Assembly: GCF_000384035.1 (NCBI RefSeq)
Contig: NZ_KB913024.1
Coordinates: 3,909,819 to 3,973,818, forward strand
Direction: 5' to 3'
DNA from: Actinopolyspora mortivallis DSM 44261
Lineage (GTDB): Bacteria > Actinomycetota > Actinomycetes > Mycobacteriales > Pseudonocardiaceae
Length of the DNA: 64,000 bases
Shown here: positions 1-9,247 of the stretch, piece after piece
Position numbering within the stretch: position 1 is the first letter of the stretch
Layout: each line of letters begins with the position of its first letter
Notes under the pieces: generated by a model
Databases searched by the model: none
Seen by the model: only the letters and a program-made list of their open reading frames with translations
Told to the model about the DNA's origin: nothing
Translations under genes and position numbers: made by a program

Positions 1-90
1 CGAAGGGCGGAACGAGCCCTGATCTTGCCGAAGAAGAACCCTTCGGATGTTCCGTCACGGTGACAGTCGACACCGGAACGGGAAGGACTC

Positions 91-128
91 GGTGTCGGCG
101 GGGGTTCACGTGAAACCCCGCCGACACC
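91..128 (-). terminator. Hairpin terminator after ddl
   Basis: A long GC-rich inverted repeat (arms 91-106 and 114-128, one bulged G) lies just past the ddl stop codon. There is no clear U-tract. The rest of positions 1-90 shows no gene I can support. Confidence 0.6.
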
Positions 129-138
129 GGACACCGGA

Positions 139-1089
139 TCACGGGTTCCGGGCGATCGCCTGTTCGACCAGGCCGCCGAAGACGTCTCCGAGGGTGCGCC
201 CGGCCGCCTCCACGGCCATCGGCAGCAGCGAGGTGTTCGTCAGTCCCGGCGAGACGTTCACTTCGAGGAAGTGCACTCGCCCGGCGGTGTCCACGATCGC
301 GTCCGTCCGGGAGACGTCCCGCAGGCCGAGCAGTCGGTGCGCGGAGACCGCCAGCTCGGAGGCGGCCGTTACGGTCTCCTCCGGGAGTTCGGCCGGGGCC
401 TGGTAACTGGTCAGTCCCGCCGTGTAACGGGCGGTGTAGTCGAAGATCCCGTTGGAGGGTTCGATACGCACCGGAGGGAGCGCGTGCGGGCCCGTGGCGT
501 CCTCCACCACTCCGACGGCGATCTCGGTACCCTCGACGAGTTTTTCCACCAGCACCGTCTCGCCGTAGGCGAAGGCTCCCATCATCGCCGAGGGCAGCTC
601 GGAGCTGTCCCGCACCACCCGGGCACCCAGGGCGGAGCCTCCCTGTACCGGTTTGAGCATCAACGGCAGCCCCAGCTTGGTGACGAGGGCGTCCAGGACG
701 GGTTGGGCGCCGAGTTCACGGAAGGTGGACTGGGGCAGGACCGCCCACTCCGGGGTGTCCAAACCAGCCCTGGCGAGTTCCGCCTTGGCCGTGGGCTTGT
801 CCCAGGCGCGGCGGCAGGCCCGTGCGGGGGTTCCCACATAGGGGATGTCCAGCAGTTCCAGTACCGACTGGATCGCCCCGTTCTCCCCCTCCCCGCCGTG
901 CAGGGCGATGAGCACGGCGTCCGGGCGTTCGTCGCGGAGCCGCCCCAACAGCTCGTGGTCGGCATCCTGTTCGGTCACGGTGCATCCCGCCGACCGGAGC
1001 GCGGCGGACAGTCTCCGACCGGAGCGCAGCGACACGTCGCGCTCGTGTGAGAGTCCGCCGGAGAGCACGGCAACCCAACGTTCGGGCAA
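139..1089 (-). CDS. ddl: D-alanine--D-alanine ligase
   Basis: ATP-grasp ligase that joins two D-alanines to make the dipeptide end of the peptidoglycan precursor, in the cytoplasm. The 316-residue product has the N-terminal motif GGLSHERDVSLRSG (about residues 11-24), the HGGEGENG loop, and the C-terminal metal/ATP motif EVNVSPGLTNTS near residue 278. It is short for the family but all three motifs are present. The start is TTG at 1089, chosen because AGGAG lies six bases upstream; an ATG in frame is lacking. It follows the aminotransferase gene on the same strand after a 345-bp gap with its own hairpin, so it is probably transcribed separately. Identity is confident; the exact start is less so. 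Confidence 0.93.
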   Translation of the reverse strand: MPERWVAVLSGGLSHERDVSLRSGRRLSAALRSAGCTVTEQDADHELLGRLRDERPDAVLIALHGGEGENGAIQSVLELLDIPYVGTPARACRRAWDKPTAKAELARAGLDTPEWAVLPQSTFRELGAQPVLDALVTKLGLPLMLKPVQGGSALGARVVRDSSELPSAMMGAFAYGETVLVEKLVEGTEIAVGVVEDATGPHALPPVRIEPSNGIFDYTARYTAGLTSYQAPAELPEETVTAASELAVSAHRLLGLRDVSRTDAIVDTAGRVHFLEVNVSPGLTNTSLLPMAVEAAGRTLGDVFGGLVEQAIARNP

Positions 1090-1434
1090 TGATGACTCCT
1101 AGATGGTGCGAGCCCGCTGTGCCCGAACGACTGCTCGGACATCCGAAGTCTTCGCTTCGTCGGGTGAATCTTCCGCCGGGCCGGCGTGTCGGGCAGCCAC
1201 CACCGCGTGCCAACCCTCCTCGGAGCACACGGGGAAACCGCCGTCATCACTCGGTCCGGTGGGCACGGAGGGGCGTCGTTTCCCCGGGCGGGAGTCCTCC
1301 CGCCCGGCCGCTACCGGCCGCGCGGAGAAGTCCGACCCCCGAACGAGAACGGACTCCGAGGGAGTACGGGGCACAGCGGGCTCGTCGGACAGTGACGACT
1401 TCCATGACAGCACGACGGGGCCGCAACGCGGCAC
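1090..1434. other. Intergenic region with a terminator hairpin
   Basis: No gene is supported here. A perfect 10-bp stem with a GTCC loop (1284-1307) sits downstream of the aminotransferase and is a plausible terminator without a U-tract. The remaining 195 bases before ddl should hold the ddl promoter, but no convincing -10/-35 pair was recognised. Confidence 0.5.
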
Positions 1435-2802
1435 TCAGGCCGTGTCGGGCGACGGCGCCTGCGGCCCCGAGATCTCGCGCTGTCCGTTGGAACCGAAGGT
1501 GCTCAGCAGCTCCAGCTCCTCGTTCAACGTGTTGGCCAGCCTGCGCACGCCCTCCCGAATGCGTTCCGGGGTGGGATAGCAGAAGGAGAGTCGCATCTGC
1601 CTGCTGCCGAGCCCGTCCCGGTAGAAACCGGTCCCCGAGGCGTAGGCCACCCGGTTGGTGACGGCCCTGGGCAGCATCGCCTTGGTGTCCACCCCCTCGG
1701 GAGCGGTGAACCACACGAAGAACCCGCCCTCGGGGTGAGTCCAGTGGCAGCCGGGCGGCATGTACTGTTCCAGGGCCTCCAGCATCGCGTCCCGGCGTTG
1801 CCGGTACTGCTCCTGGAAGGTCTTGATCTGGCCCATCCAGTCGTGCGTGCTCAGGTACCGGGACACGATCATCTGGTTCAGCGTCGGGGGACACAACGTG
1901 GCCGACTCGGCGGCCAGCACCAGTTTCTCCCGCACCGCGTGGGGAGCCAGCACCCAGCCGACCCGCATCCCGGAGGCGAACGTCTTGGAGAACGAACCCA
2001 GGTAGATCACGTTCTCCGGGTCCTGGGCCCGCAGCGACGGATGGGTCTGCCCGTCGAAACCGAGCAGCCCGTAGGGATTGTCCTCCAGCACGAGGATGCC
2101 GTGCCGGGAGCAGATCTCCAGGATCTCCGGGCGGCGTTCTGCGGCCAGGGTCACCCCGGCGGGGTTGTGGAAGTTGGGAATCGTGTAGAGCAGCTTGATC
2201 TGCTTGCCCCGGCGGTGCGTCTCGTCGATCGCCTGACGCAGCGCGTCCGGCCGCAGGCCGTGCTCGTCCATGGCCACGTGCACCACATCGGCCTGGTAGG
2301 TGGCGAAGGCGCCCATGGCCCCCACATAGGACGGTCCCTCGGCGAGGACGACGTCGCCCGGGTCACAGAAAATCCTGGTGACCAGGTCCAGCGCCATCTG
2401 CGAGCCCACGGTGACCATCACGTCGTCCGGATGGGCCGAGATGCCCTCCAACGCCATGACCTCGCAGATCTGTTCCCGCAGCTCGGGAACCCCGTGTGCG
2501 GAACCGTACTGGAGGGCGGACTGTCCCTGCTCCGCGATCAGCCGGGCGACCTCCTGGGACAGGGAGTCCAACGGCAGCGCGGCCAGATTCGGCATCCCAC
2601 CCGCCAGGGACACCACCTCCGGCCTGCTGGCCACCGCGAACAGCGCGCGGATCTCGGAGGCCGTCATCCCCGACGTACGCTCGGCGTACAGCTCGGAGTG
2701 AGCGTCCAGACTATCCATGCTGGCCGCGCGCTCGGCGGGAGCGTGCTGCTCGGTCGACTCCGGTTTCGGAGGCTCCTGGGACTGGTTCGGCTGATCGGAC
2801 AT
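1435..2802 (-). CDS. PLP-dependent aminotransferase (fold type I, LysN/MocR-core type)
   Basis: Class I/II aminotransferase of 455 residues. The Schiff-base lysine is K273 in GSFSKTFASG, preceded by the ENPYG and PNFHNPAG motifs that hold PLP. A GSQMALD segment follows the N-terminal region. This pattern is that of the 2-aminoadipate/aromatic aminotransferase group related to MocR catalytic domains, but there is no winged-helix domain. The first ~45 residues are hydrophilic and low in complexity. An ATG at 2850 is in frame, but 2802 is preferred because GGAG lies seven bases before it. Genes of this kind are common near parAB and cwlM in actinobacteria. The substrate cannot be told from sequence. 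Confidence 0.88.
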   Translation of the reverse strand: MSDQPNQSQEPPKPESTEQHAPAERAASMDSLDAHSELYAERTSGMTASEIRALFAVASRPEVVSLAGGMPNLAALPLDSLSQEVARLIAEQGQSALQYGSAHGVPELREQICEVMALEGISAHPDDVMVTVGSQMALDLVTRIFCDPGDVVLAEGPSYVGAMGAFATYQADVVHVAMDEHGLRPDALRQAIDETHRRGKQIKLLYTIPNFHNPAGVTLAAERRPEILEICSRHGILVLEDNPYGLLGFDGQTHPSLRAQDPENVIYLGSFSKTFASGMRVGWVLAPHAVREKLVLAAESATLCPPTLNQMIVSRYLSTHDWMGQIKTFQEQYRQRRDAMLEALEQYMPPGCHWTHPEGGFFVWFTAPEGVDTKAMLPRAVTNRVAYASGTGFYRDGLGSRQMRLSFCYPTPERIREGVRRLANTLNEELELLSTFGSNGQREISGPQAPSPDTA

Positions 2803-3049
2803 GTCCGCGCTCCAGGGTCGGTGGTGCGCCGCGTGGTCGGCTCCGGCCACGGCACGACGGCCGGGACGGATTAACCGACGATTCTAACCATCCCATCGCG
2901 CGGGGCTCCCGGCCGTGTAACGTGTGCCTCTCCACATCCTGGAGAATAGTGCGCAACATCACTAATCGGAAAAGCGCGTTTCCGTCACGTGGGACGGGAA
3001 CGGAACCCGCCACACGGCGGGGCGGAGGTGCTTTCCGCACCGACGCGAC

Positions 3050-4198
3050 TCAGGCCCCCTCGGCTCTGGTGAGCTCGTAACGCAGCAGGTCGTCGAAGGT
3101 GAAGGTCCCGGTGGGCTGGTCGTCCTTGCCCAGCAGGTACAGCCGCTTCACCGCCACCAGCACGGCTTCGGCCACGGTGTCCCGGAAGGCCGGGTCGAGC
3201 AGCCGGGCGTGGTCGCGCGGATTGCTCAGGTATCCGACCTCCAGCCGCACGGCGGGCATCTTCGTCCAGCGCAGCACTTCCCAGCTCTTCGGGTGGGTGC
3301 GGCAGTCCAACATGCCCGTACGCGCCACGATCTCGCGCTGCAGGAAACCCGCCAGCGCCTCGCCCACGTTCGAGGTGGTCCCGTTTCCCGTGCCGAAGTG
3401 GAAGGTGGCCACCCCCTGGGCCTCCGGCGAACGGTTGGAGTCCACGTGCAGCGACAGGAACAGGTCAGCACCCGCCTCGTTCGCGAAGATCGCCCGGTCG
3501 GCGTCGGGGGGACACGACCCGGGGCCGCGCGAGATCAGCGCCTCCATGCCGGTGGCCACCATGCGTCCTTCGAGGCGTCTGGCGAAGTCCCAGGCCAGAT
3601 CGGCCTCGGCCACTCCGTTGACCACGGCTCCCCGGTCGTTGCCGCCGTGACCAGGGTCGATCACGATACGCTTCCCGCGCAGCCTCGGCCCGGCGCGACG
3701 GACCTTCTCCTGCTCGCGCAGGTACACGGGACGACCCCCGCGGACCTTCGGGGCCAGCTGTTTCAGCGAACGCAGCGTGGCCGGACCGCAGATGCCGTCC
3801 GCGTTGAGCGCGTACTCACGCTGGAAGCTGCGCAGGGCGTGCTCGGTCTGTTTGCCGAAGATCCCGTCGGGACGACCCGCGTCGTAACCGAGTTCGAGCA
3901 GACGCTCCTGGAGGGCGAACACGTCGTCCCCGCTGACGGGACGCGACACGAAGTAGGCGAGCGAACGGTCCCCGAGCCGCCACTTGGCGTCCGTGAGCGC
4001 TCGGTAGGTGGCAGGCCCCACGACTCCGTCGGTGATCAGGCCCCGTTGCTGTTGGAAGGCCCGTACCGCGTGTTCCACCGACGCGTCGTACGTGGTCGAT
4101 CCCGCATGACCGTTCGGCGGTAAGAGACCCAGGGTGACCAGAATGCTCCTGATCTCGGACACTGCCGGGCCTGCGTCACCGCGGTGGAGCAGCTGCAT
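3050..4198 (-). CDS. cwlM: CwlM-like N-acetylmuramoyl-L-alanine amidase with two peptidoglycan-binding domains
   Basis: The 382-residue protein has two tandem PG_binding_1 repeats (about residues 5-70 and 85-148, each ending GPAT) followed by an Amidase_3 domain (about 175-360). Predicted zinc/catalytic residues are all present: H184 in DPGHGG, E198 in VAEADL, H251 in SLHVDSN and E320 in RLEVGYLSN. There is no signal peptide. In mycobacteria, CwlM (Rv3915) is a cytoplasmic PknB substrate that activates MurA rather than a secreted hydrolase. The same order next to trxA/trxB supports orthology. It starts with ATG at 4198 after GAGGAG. It is separated from trxA by a strong terminator and so is likely its own transcript. 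Confidence 0.9.
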   Translation of the reverse strand: MQLLHRGDAGPAVSEIRSILVTLGLLPPNGHAGSTTYDASVEHAVRAFQQQRGLITDGVVGPATYRALTDAKWRLGDRSLAYFVSRPVSGDDVFALQERLLELGYDAGRPDGIFGKQTEHALRSFQREYALNADGICGPATLRSLKQLAPKVRGGRPVYLREQEKVRRAGPRLRGKRIVIDPGHGGNDRGAVVNGVAEADLAWDFARRLEGRMVATGMEALISRGPGSCPPDADRAIFANEAGADLFLSLHVDSNRSPEAQGVATFHFGTGNGTTSNVGEALAGFLQREIVARTGMLDCRTHPKSWEVLRWTKMPAVRLEVGYLSNPRDHARLLDPAFRDTVAEAVLVAVKRLYLLGKDDQPTGTFTFDDLLRYELTRAEGA

Positions 4199-4477
4199 GC
4201 ACTCCTCGCTCGATTCAGGCGCCGGATAACCGGCGCTAAGGACGTGTCGTTACCCCCAAGTATTCAGTGTATGTGGATGCACTCCGCTCCGAAGTATTGT
4301 GCCCTGCCGCCCGCCGCTCGGCGCCACGGGCCGGGATTTCGAAAGTTCCACCAGGGCACGGGTTCTCCCCTCCCGGAAGGCGGGATCGTCGTGGTCACGG
4401 CGGGCAGCGCCCTTCACGGGCGTCTTCGGTCGTGGGGGACGCACCGTCCGCCGCGTCGGGTTGCGTGCCCGTACCGA
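4199..4477. other. Intergenic region upstream of cwlM
   Basis: No gene is supported. The stretch next to cwlM (4200-4300) is lower in GC than its surroundings and is the likely cwlM promoter region. Confidence 0.4.
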
Positions 4478-4515
4478 AAAACTCCGCCCCGGAAAACGGA
4501 TCCGGGGCGGAGTTT
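4478..4515 (-). terminator. Rho-independent terminator of trxB-trxA
   Basis: A 15-bp perfect stem (arms 4478-4492 and 4501-4515) is followed on the minus-strand transcript by a run of Us (five As on the plus strand at 4477-4481, partly within the arm). It lies about 20 bases past the trxA stop codon. This is one of the clearest intrinsic terminators in the window. Confidence 0.9.
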
Positions 4516-4535
4516 CGTGCCGACCGCGCGGGTCG

Positions 4536-4862
4536 TCACAGGTAGTCGGCGAGTTCCTCCAGCAGCTGCGCCTTCGGCTTGGCACCGACGATCTGCTTGA
4601 CCGGCTCCCCCTGGGAGAACAGCAGCAGGGTCGGCACCGACATCACCTGGTAGTCCCGCGCGACACCGGGGTTCTGGTCGATGTCCAGCTTGGCCACGGT
4701 GATCTTGTCCTCGTGCTCGGAGGCGATCTCCTCGAGCACGGGGGCGACCATCTTGCAGGGACCGCACCAGGTGGCCCAGAAGTCGACGAGTACGGGTTTG
4801 TCGCTGTTGAGTACCTCACTCTTGAACGAGTCGGAATCGACGGTAACCGGCTTGGCCGACAT
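4536..4862 (-). CDS. trxA: Thioredoxin
   Basis: A 108-residue cytosolic thioredoxin with the active site WCGPC (C33 and C36) and the cis-proline region SVPTLLLF. It reduces disulfides in substrate proteins and is itself reduced by the thioredoxin reductase encoded just upstream (108-bp gap, same strand). It starts with ATG at 4862 after AAAGGAGAG. It ends at a strong terminator, so trxB-trxA form a unit, as in M. tuberculosis trxB2-trxC. Confidence 0.97.
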   Translation of the reverse strand: MSAKPVTVDSDSFKSEVLNSDKPVLVDFWATWCGPCKMVAPVLEEIASEHEDKITVAKLDIDQNPGVARDYQVMSVPTLLLFSQGEPVKQIVGAKPKAQLLEELADYL

Positions 4863-4970
4863 GTGCTCTCCTTTTCGGTGTTCGGCTCGGTACGGGTGAT
4901 GGCCCGGCGACCCCGCCGACGTCCACCGGGTCCTCCCGGCGGACGGTCCGGGGAGGCGCCGCCATCGTCA

Positions 4971-5984
4971 TCAGCGGGCCGCGGCCGCGTCCGTTCCCAC
5001 GGTGGGTCCGTACCCGCCTCCGACGAGGTCACTGCTGACCTCGGCTTCGGGGGTGGTGTGTTGGGTGGCCAGCCATCGTTCGGCGTCGATGGCTGCCGCG
5101 CAGCCGGAGCCGGCGGCGGTGACCGCCTGTCGGTAGGTTTTGTCCACCAGGTCTCCGGCGGCGAACACGCCGGGCAGGGAGGTGGCGGTGGTGGGCTGGT
5201 GCACCCGCACGTAGCCTTCCTCGTCGACCTCGAGCTGCTCGCGTACCAGGGTGCTGCGCGGGTCGTGGCCGATGGCCACGAACATGCCCGTCACGGCCAG
5301 CTCGGACTCGGCGCCGGTGACGGTGTCGCGCACCGTCAGCCCCGAGACGGTGCCCTGGCCGTTGACCGCGGTGACCACGGTGTTGGTGCGCCAGTGGATC
5401 CGCTCGTCGGCCCGGGCGCGGTCGAGCATGATGCGGGAGGCCCGGAACTCCTCACGCCGGTGGATGATCGTCACCGACCGGGCGAACCGGGTGAGGAAGG
5501 TGGCCTCCTCCATGGCCGAGTCCCCGCCGCCGACCACGGCGATGTCCTGGTCCCGGAAGAAGAACCCGTCGCAGGTGGCACACGAGGACACTCCCCGGCC
5601 GAGCAGCTGCTGCTCGCCGGGCACCCCGACGTAGCGGGGGGCCGCGCCCATGGCCAGGATGACCGCCCGCGCCCGGTGCTCGACCCCGTCGGCGACGACG
5701 GTCTTGACCGGCCCGCTCAGGTCGATCCGGCTGGCCTCGGTGGTGCGTAGCTCGGCCCCGAAACGCTGTGCCTGGGATCGGAACTGTTCCATGAGCTCAG
5801 GCCCCATGATCCCGTCGGAGAAGCCGGGGTAGTTCTCCACCTCGGTGGTGTTCATCAGTTCCCCGCCGTACTGGACTCCCTCGAAGACCAGCGGCCGCAA
5901 CTCGGCCCGGGCCGCGTACACCGCGGCGGTGTAGCCGGCCGGACCCGAACCAACAATGACCAAATCCCGAACGTCGCCCGTCAC
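4971..5984 (-). CDS. trxB: Thioredoxin reductase (NADPH)
   Basis: FAD-dependent reductase of 337 residues that passes electrons from NADPH to thioredoxin. The FAD motif [14 protein letters not shown] is at residues 12-25. The redox pair is C135/C138 in SCATCDG. The NADPH motif [10 protein letters not shown] follows, then the second FAD motif with [10 protein letters not shown]. About 20 extra residues trail the family's usual C-terminus. It starts with ATG at 5984. A GGGAACA-N18-GTT element about 60-85 bases upstream matches the SigH/SigR oxidative-stress promoter class. It lies downstream of the sigM/anti-sigma pair, the same order as Rv3911-Rv3914. Confidence 0.96.
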   Translation of the reverse strand: MTGDVRDLVIVGSGPAGYTAAVYAARAELRPLVFEGVQYGGELMNTTEVENYPGFSDGIMGPELMEQFRSQAQRFGAELRTTEASRIDLSGPVKTVVADGVEHRARAVILAMGAAPRYVGVPGEQQLLGRGVSSCATCDGFFFRDQDIAVVGGGDSAMEEATFLTRFARSVTIIHRREEFRASRIMLDRARADERIHWRTNTVVTAVNGQGTVSGLTVRDTVTGAESELAVTGMFVAIGHDPRSTLVREQLEVDEEGYVRVHQPTTATSLPGVFAAGDLVDKTYRQAVTAAGSGCAAAIDAERWLATQHTTPEAEVSSDLVGGGYGPTVGTDAAAAR

Positions 5985-6041
5985 CGCGCCCCTTCCCTCG
6001 GTAGCGTCTGCGCGGGTTCGGTGTGCCCGCGCCTGTTCGTC

Positions 6042-6069
6042 AACGCGATACTAGGTCCCGGTTGTTCCC
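6042..6069 (-). promoter_or_regulatory. SigH/SigR-type ECF promoter of trxB
   Basis: On the minus strand GGGAACA (6069 down to 6063) is followed after 18 bases by GTT (6044-6042). This matches the known actinobacterial SigH/SigR consensus GGAAY...GTT. The predicted transcription start would be near 6035, about 50 bases before the trxB start codon. Confidence 0.6.
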
Positions 6070-6111
6070 GAGCCGTCCTCACGCGTGCCCCCACCCACAT
6101 GGTGGACGGGG

Positions 6112-6921
6112 TCAGTCACCCACGATCGTGTCCGAGAGCGTGGCCGGGTTCCCCGGGCCGCACTCCGGCCCCACGGCCAGCAGCCGGAACGTGCCGACCT
6201 CGCCGGTGGGCAGGACCAGCAACTGGGCGCGACGCCCGTTGAAGACGATCTCCTCGGCTCCCAGCGGCGTGCCCGTGGTGACTCCGTTCGCCCGTAAACA
6301 CGCCCTCAGGCTCTCCGGGGCGAGCAGGCTGTCCACGTACTCCTCGGAGGAGAGCACCTCGCCGAACTGCTTGCCGTCGAGCTCGACGCGTTCGCCGGTC
6401 AGTGCCAACGGCCCTTCGGAGGCCGAGGACGTGCCGCCCCCGTCCTCGCTCGGAGGCTGTTCCGCCTGGTGGCTCTCCCGTTCCGGTCCCGGGTACTGGG
6501 TGACCAGCAGCACTCCGAGTACGGCCGCCGCTGCCGCGGCCAGTCCGGCCCCGAGCACGAGCCCGCGCCCGCGTCGGCGCCCCCGGGCCCGTGCGAGGGA
6601 GGTGACCTCGCCGGAGGACGCCGCGTTCGCCTCCCCAGCGGGAGATTCCCCTCCCCCGGTGGGCAGGGGCTCGGCGGCCAGGGCGTCCTCGACGCGTGTG
6701 GCCACGTCCCCGGGGATCTCGACGTCGGGACAGGCGGCCAGCTCCTGCCTGGTCCGTTCCAGGGCCGTCAACACCGCCCGTGCCCGCGGGTCCTCCTCCG
6801 CCACGGGCCGGAGTCCTCCGGCCGTCTCCTCGTCGAGGGCTCCCGCGTGCAACTCGGCCAACACGTCCGGGGACCAGTCCGGGTCCCGAGGTGTCCCGGC
6901 GCTCAGCTCCTCGCCACTCAT
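6112..6921 (-). CDS. Anti-sigma-M factor (membrane protein)
   Basis: A 269-residue predicted regulator that should hold SigM at the membrane. The N-terminal ~115 residues form a hydrophilic cytoplasmic domain, followed by an Ala/Val/Leu-rich membrane segment near residue 130-150. The external domain ends GNPATLSDTIVGD. It lacks an HxxxCxxC zinc motif, so it is not a classic ZAS anti-sigma factor, which matches Rv3912. Its ATG (6921) overlaps the sigM stop as ATGA with AGGAGGG upstream, which implies translational coupling. Function is inferred from position and topology; sequence similarity in this group is low. Confidence 0.8.
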   Translation of the reverse strand: MSGEELSAGTPRDPDWSPDVLAELHAGALDEETAGGLRPVAEEDPRARAVLTALERTRQELAACPDVEIPGDVATRVEDALAAEPLPTGGGESPAGEANAASSGEVTSLARARGRRRGRGLVLGAGLAAAAAAVLGVLLVTQYPGPERESHQAEQPPSEDGGGTSSASEGPLALTGERVELDGKQFGEVLSSEEYVDSLLAPESLRACLRANGVTTGTPLGAEEIVFNGRRAQLLVLPTGEVGTFRLLAVGPECGPGNPATLSDTIVGD

Positions 6922-7526
6922 CGTCCCTCCTGTCGACGTGTGGCCATGTCCGCCTCTGGGACGATCTCGTCCGTGGTGGGGTTCCTCAGGTGACCGAGAA
7001 GTTGCGCGAGTTTCAGCCGACCGCGTGCGCAGCGGCTTTTGACGGTTCCCTCGGCCGCTCCGAGCATCCGCGCCGCCTCCGAGACCGGACAGCCCTCGAC
7101 GTCGACGAGCACCACGGCGGCCCGCTGCTCCTCGGGGAGCCGGGACAGGGCCTGGTCCACGACCATCCGGGTGTCGTGTTCGGCGATCGTGTCGTGCGGA
7201 TGGGCCGGTTCGGCCGGGCCGCTGTCCGCGAGCGGAACGGTGGCCCGTACCCGCTGCCTGCGCATGCGATCGAGGCAGGCGTTCACGACTATCCGGTGCA
7301 GCCAGGTGGTGACCCTGGACTCGGAACGGAAGGAGCCCGCGTTGCGGAACGCGGAGAGCATCGCTTCCTGCAGCGCGTCGGCGGCTTCGTCCGGGTCCCG
7401 CATCGTGCGCAGTGCCACGGACCACAGCCGGTCGCGATGCCGCCGGAATAGCTCGGAGAAGGCCTGCCGGTCCCCACGGAGATGGGCCTTCAGGAGGTCG
7501 GCATCCGAACTGGCGGTTTCAGACAC
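6918..7526 (-). CDS. sigM: ECF RNA polymerase sigma factor, SigM-like
   Basis: A 202-residue group 4 sigma factor. Region 2 covers about residues 20-90, with the core-binding stretch MRDPDEAADALQEAML. Region 4 covers about 125-185, with the helix-turn-helix GCPVSEAARMLGAAEGTVKS. The start is taken as GTG at 7526 with TAGGG eight bases upstream; the reading frame stays open further upstream but that part has no sigma homology. It overlaps the anti-sigma gene by four bases. In mycobacteria SigM controls ESX and surface genes late in growth; target genes here are unknown. The 95-bp gap before it should hold its promoter. Confidence 0.9.
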   Translation of the reverse strand: MSETASSDADLLKAHLRGDRQAFSELFRRHRDRLWSVALRTMRDPDEAADALQEAMLSAFRNAGSFRSESRVTTWLHRIVVNACLDRMRRQRVRATVPLADSGPAEPAHPHDTIAEHDTRMVVDQALSRLPEEQRAAVVLVDVEGCPVSEAARMLGAAEGTVKSRCARGRLKLAQLLGHLRNPTTDEIVPEADMATRRQEGR

Positions 7527-7621
7527 GTCACGCACCCTACTGATCACGTGACAGCACACATCCACCAGATCGGCGATATCCCTCCTACGAAGCCGCCCCA
7601 CCGGGGCGGGGGCCGAGCGGC

Positions 7622-9247
7622 TCAGGCCGGTGGAGGCGTCCCGAACGGTTCGATCTCGTCGATCTGGGAGCTGTAACCGTCCTCGGTGGAGAGCTTCGTG
7701 ATCCACACGAGCACGTGTGAGGTGCTCTCGTCCGCCTCCACGGGGATCGAGGTGGTCCCCTCGTCGAGTTCACCGCTGCCGATGACCTCGGCCTCGGAGA
7801 GGCTCGGCGAGGTGTCCGAGGCGGCGCGGATCTCGATTTCCGTCCCCGGGCTGGGGGAGGTGATGTCCACCTTGGTGAGCTCGGCGGGGTCGTCCAGGGT
7901 GAGGATGATCCCGATCCCGTTCTTGAACCCGGTGCCCAGCTGGTCGTTGTACCTGTCGGTCTGCCAGTGCGTGGCCGGGTCCCCGTCGTGGACCCTGTCC
8001 ACCTCGTCCCGGTGGTCGCGGTCCCGTTCGGTGACGAACACGTCCGCGTCGGAGACCGAGACGGGCCGTGGCTCGGGGGCGGCCTCGGAGGTCTCGCGGC
8101 TGGTGGAGCCGCGTTCGTCGGGATTCAGCACCACGGGAGGCCCGGAGCTCTCCGTGGGACCGAGGAACATTCCGAGCACCCGGACCGCGATCCACCCGAG
8201 CACCACCACGGTGAGCACCGCCAGCACGCTCACGCTGAGTGCCAGCTTGCGTCTGCGGCCCGGGTCCGGCTTGGGGTCCTCCCTGCTCCACACCTCGCCG
8301 CGTCCGGCTGGGTCCCCACCGCCGGTGGCCGCGTAGGGGGCGGTGGACTCGGCCTCCTGCTGGGCGTACTGCTCCAGCACCCGCAGCACGGCGGCGCCCG
8401 TGCGCACCCCGCCGGTGGTGCCGTGGTACTCGGGACTGCCGAGTGCCCTGGTGGCCACCGTGGACAGTTCCATGGGGACGGCGGGACGCAGTGTGCGGGG
8501 AGCCACCGCGTTGCCGTCCGAGTCGGCCGGTGCCGAGGAGATCCCCTCGGGAGTCCCGGTCAGGGGCCAGCGGGCGGTCAACAGCAGGTACAGCACCGCG
8601 CCGAGCCCCCGGACGTCGTCCCCGGAACTGGCGCGGGGCATCGGGCCGGGAAAGGCCAACCTGATCTCCCCGGAGGCGGTGACCCGCACCCGCTGGGGGT
8701 GGTCGATCCCCAGCACCAGCCCAGCGTGGTGGGCGGCCTCCACGGCCCCGGCCAGCGGTTGCAGCAGGCGCGCCGCCGCCCCCGGGCTCAGCGGACCGTC
8801 CGAGATCAGCTCGCCCAGATCGCTGCCGTGGGTCCACTCGGCCACCACGATCCCGAGCACGCTCTCCGGGTCGTTGGGCGAGGTGTGCACCACGTCGAGC
8901 ACCCGGGCCACGCCGACGTGGTTGAAGGTGCTCGCGTGCATAGCCCGTTCGAGGGTGCGCCGGGCGTTGCCCGCCTGTTCCGCGTCGGCCCGGTCCCCCA
9001 CAACCACGGTCAGCGCCACGTCGCGGCCGAGCACACCGTCCTTGGCGCGCCAGAGCTGGGCGTTGCAGCGGCTGTCCCAGCCGATCTTGGTGAGCAGCCG
9101 GTAGCGTCCGTGGTCGAGCACCGCTCCCGGTGCGAGCTGCGGATCCGAGTGCGCCGGACTCGGGGTGGTCTCCCGGTGCGCACCCGCGTCGTGCTGGTTG
9201 GTGTACTGCTGTCCGGCACCCGCCTGCCCGGTCGGTTCTCCGCTCAC
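7622..9247 (-). CDS. Membrane pseudokinase with external discoidin-like domain
   Basis: A 541-residue protein. A protein-kinase fold lies at about residues 45-260, but the catalytic HRD loop reads GIDHPQRVRV and DFG is replaced by LAFPG, so it should not phosphorylate. One membrane helix at about 335-360 leads to an external C-terminal domain with the HDGDPATHWQTD pattern of F5/8 type C (discoidin) sugar-binding folds. In M. tuberculosis the equivalent pseudokinase is fused to MurJ (Rv3910), is phosphorylated by PknB and recruits FhaA. Here it is a separate gene directly downstream of murJ. The start is GTG 9247 with GGGAG upstream; ATG 9280 is an alternative. The family assignment is firm; the role is inferred. 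Confidence 0.85.
   Translation of the reverse strand: MSGEPTGQAGAGQQYTNQHDAGAHRETTPSPAHSDPQLAPGAVLDHGRYRLLTKIGWDSRCNAQLWRAKDGVLGRDVALTVVVGDRADAEQAGNARRTLERAMHASTFNHVGVARVLDVVHTSPNDPESVLGIVVAEWTHGSDLGELISDGPLSPGAAARLLQPLAGAVEAAHHAGLVLGIDHPQRVRVTASGEIRLAFPGPMPRASSGDDVRGLGAVLYLLLTARWPLTGTPEGISSAPADSDGNAVAPRTLRPAVPMELSTVATRALGSPEYHGTTGGVRTGAAVLRVLEQYAQQEAESTAPYAATGGGDPAGRGEVWSREDPKPDPGRRRKLALSVSVLAVLTVVVLGWIAVRVLGMFLGPTESSGPPVVLNPDERGSTSRETSEAAPEPRPVSVSDADVFVTERDRDHRDEVDRVHDGDPATHWQTDRYNDQLGTGFKNGIGIILTLDDPAELTKVDITSPSPGTEIEIRAASDTSPSLSEAEVIGSGELDEGTTSIPVEADESTSHVLVWITKLSTEDGYSSQIDEIEPFGTPPPA

Noticed and set aside
7622..9247. Active Ser/Thr protein kinase
   Set aside because: The catalytic Asp and the DFG metal site are both absent, so it is listed as a pseudokinase.
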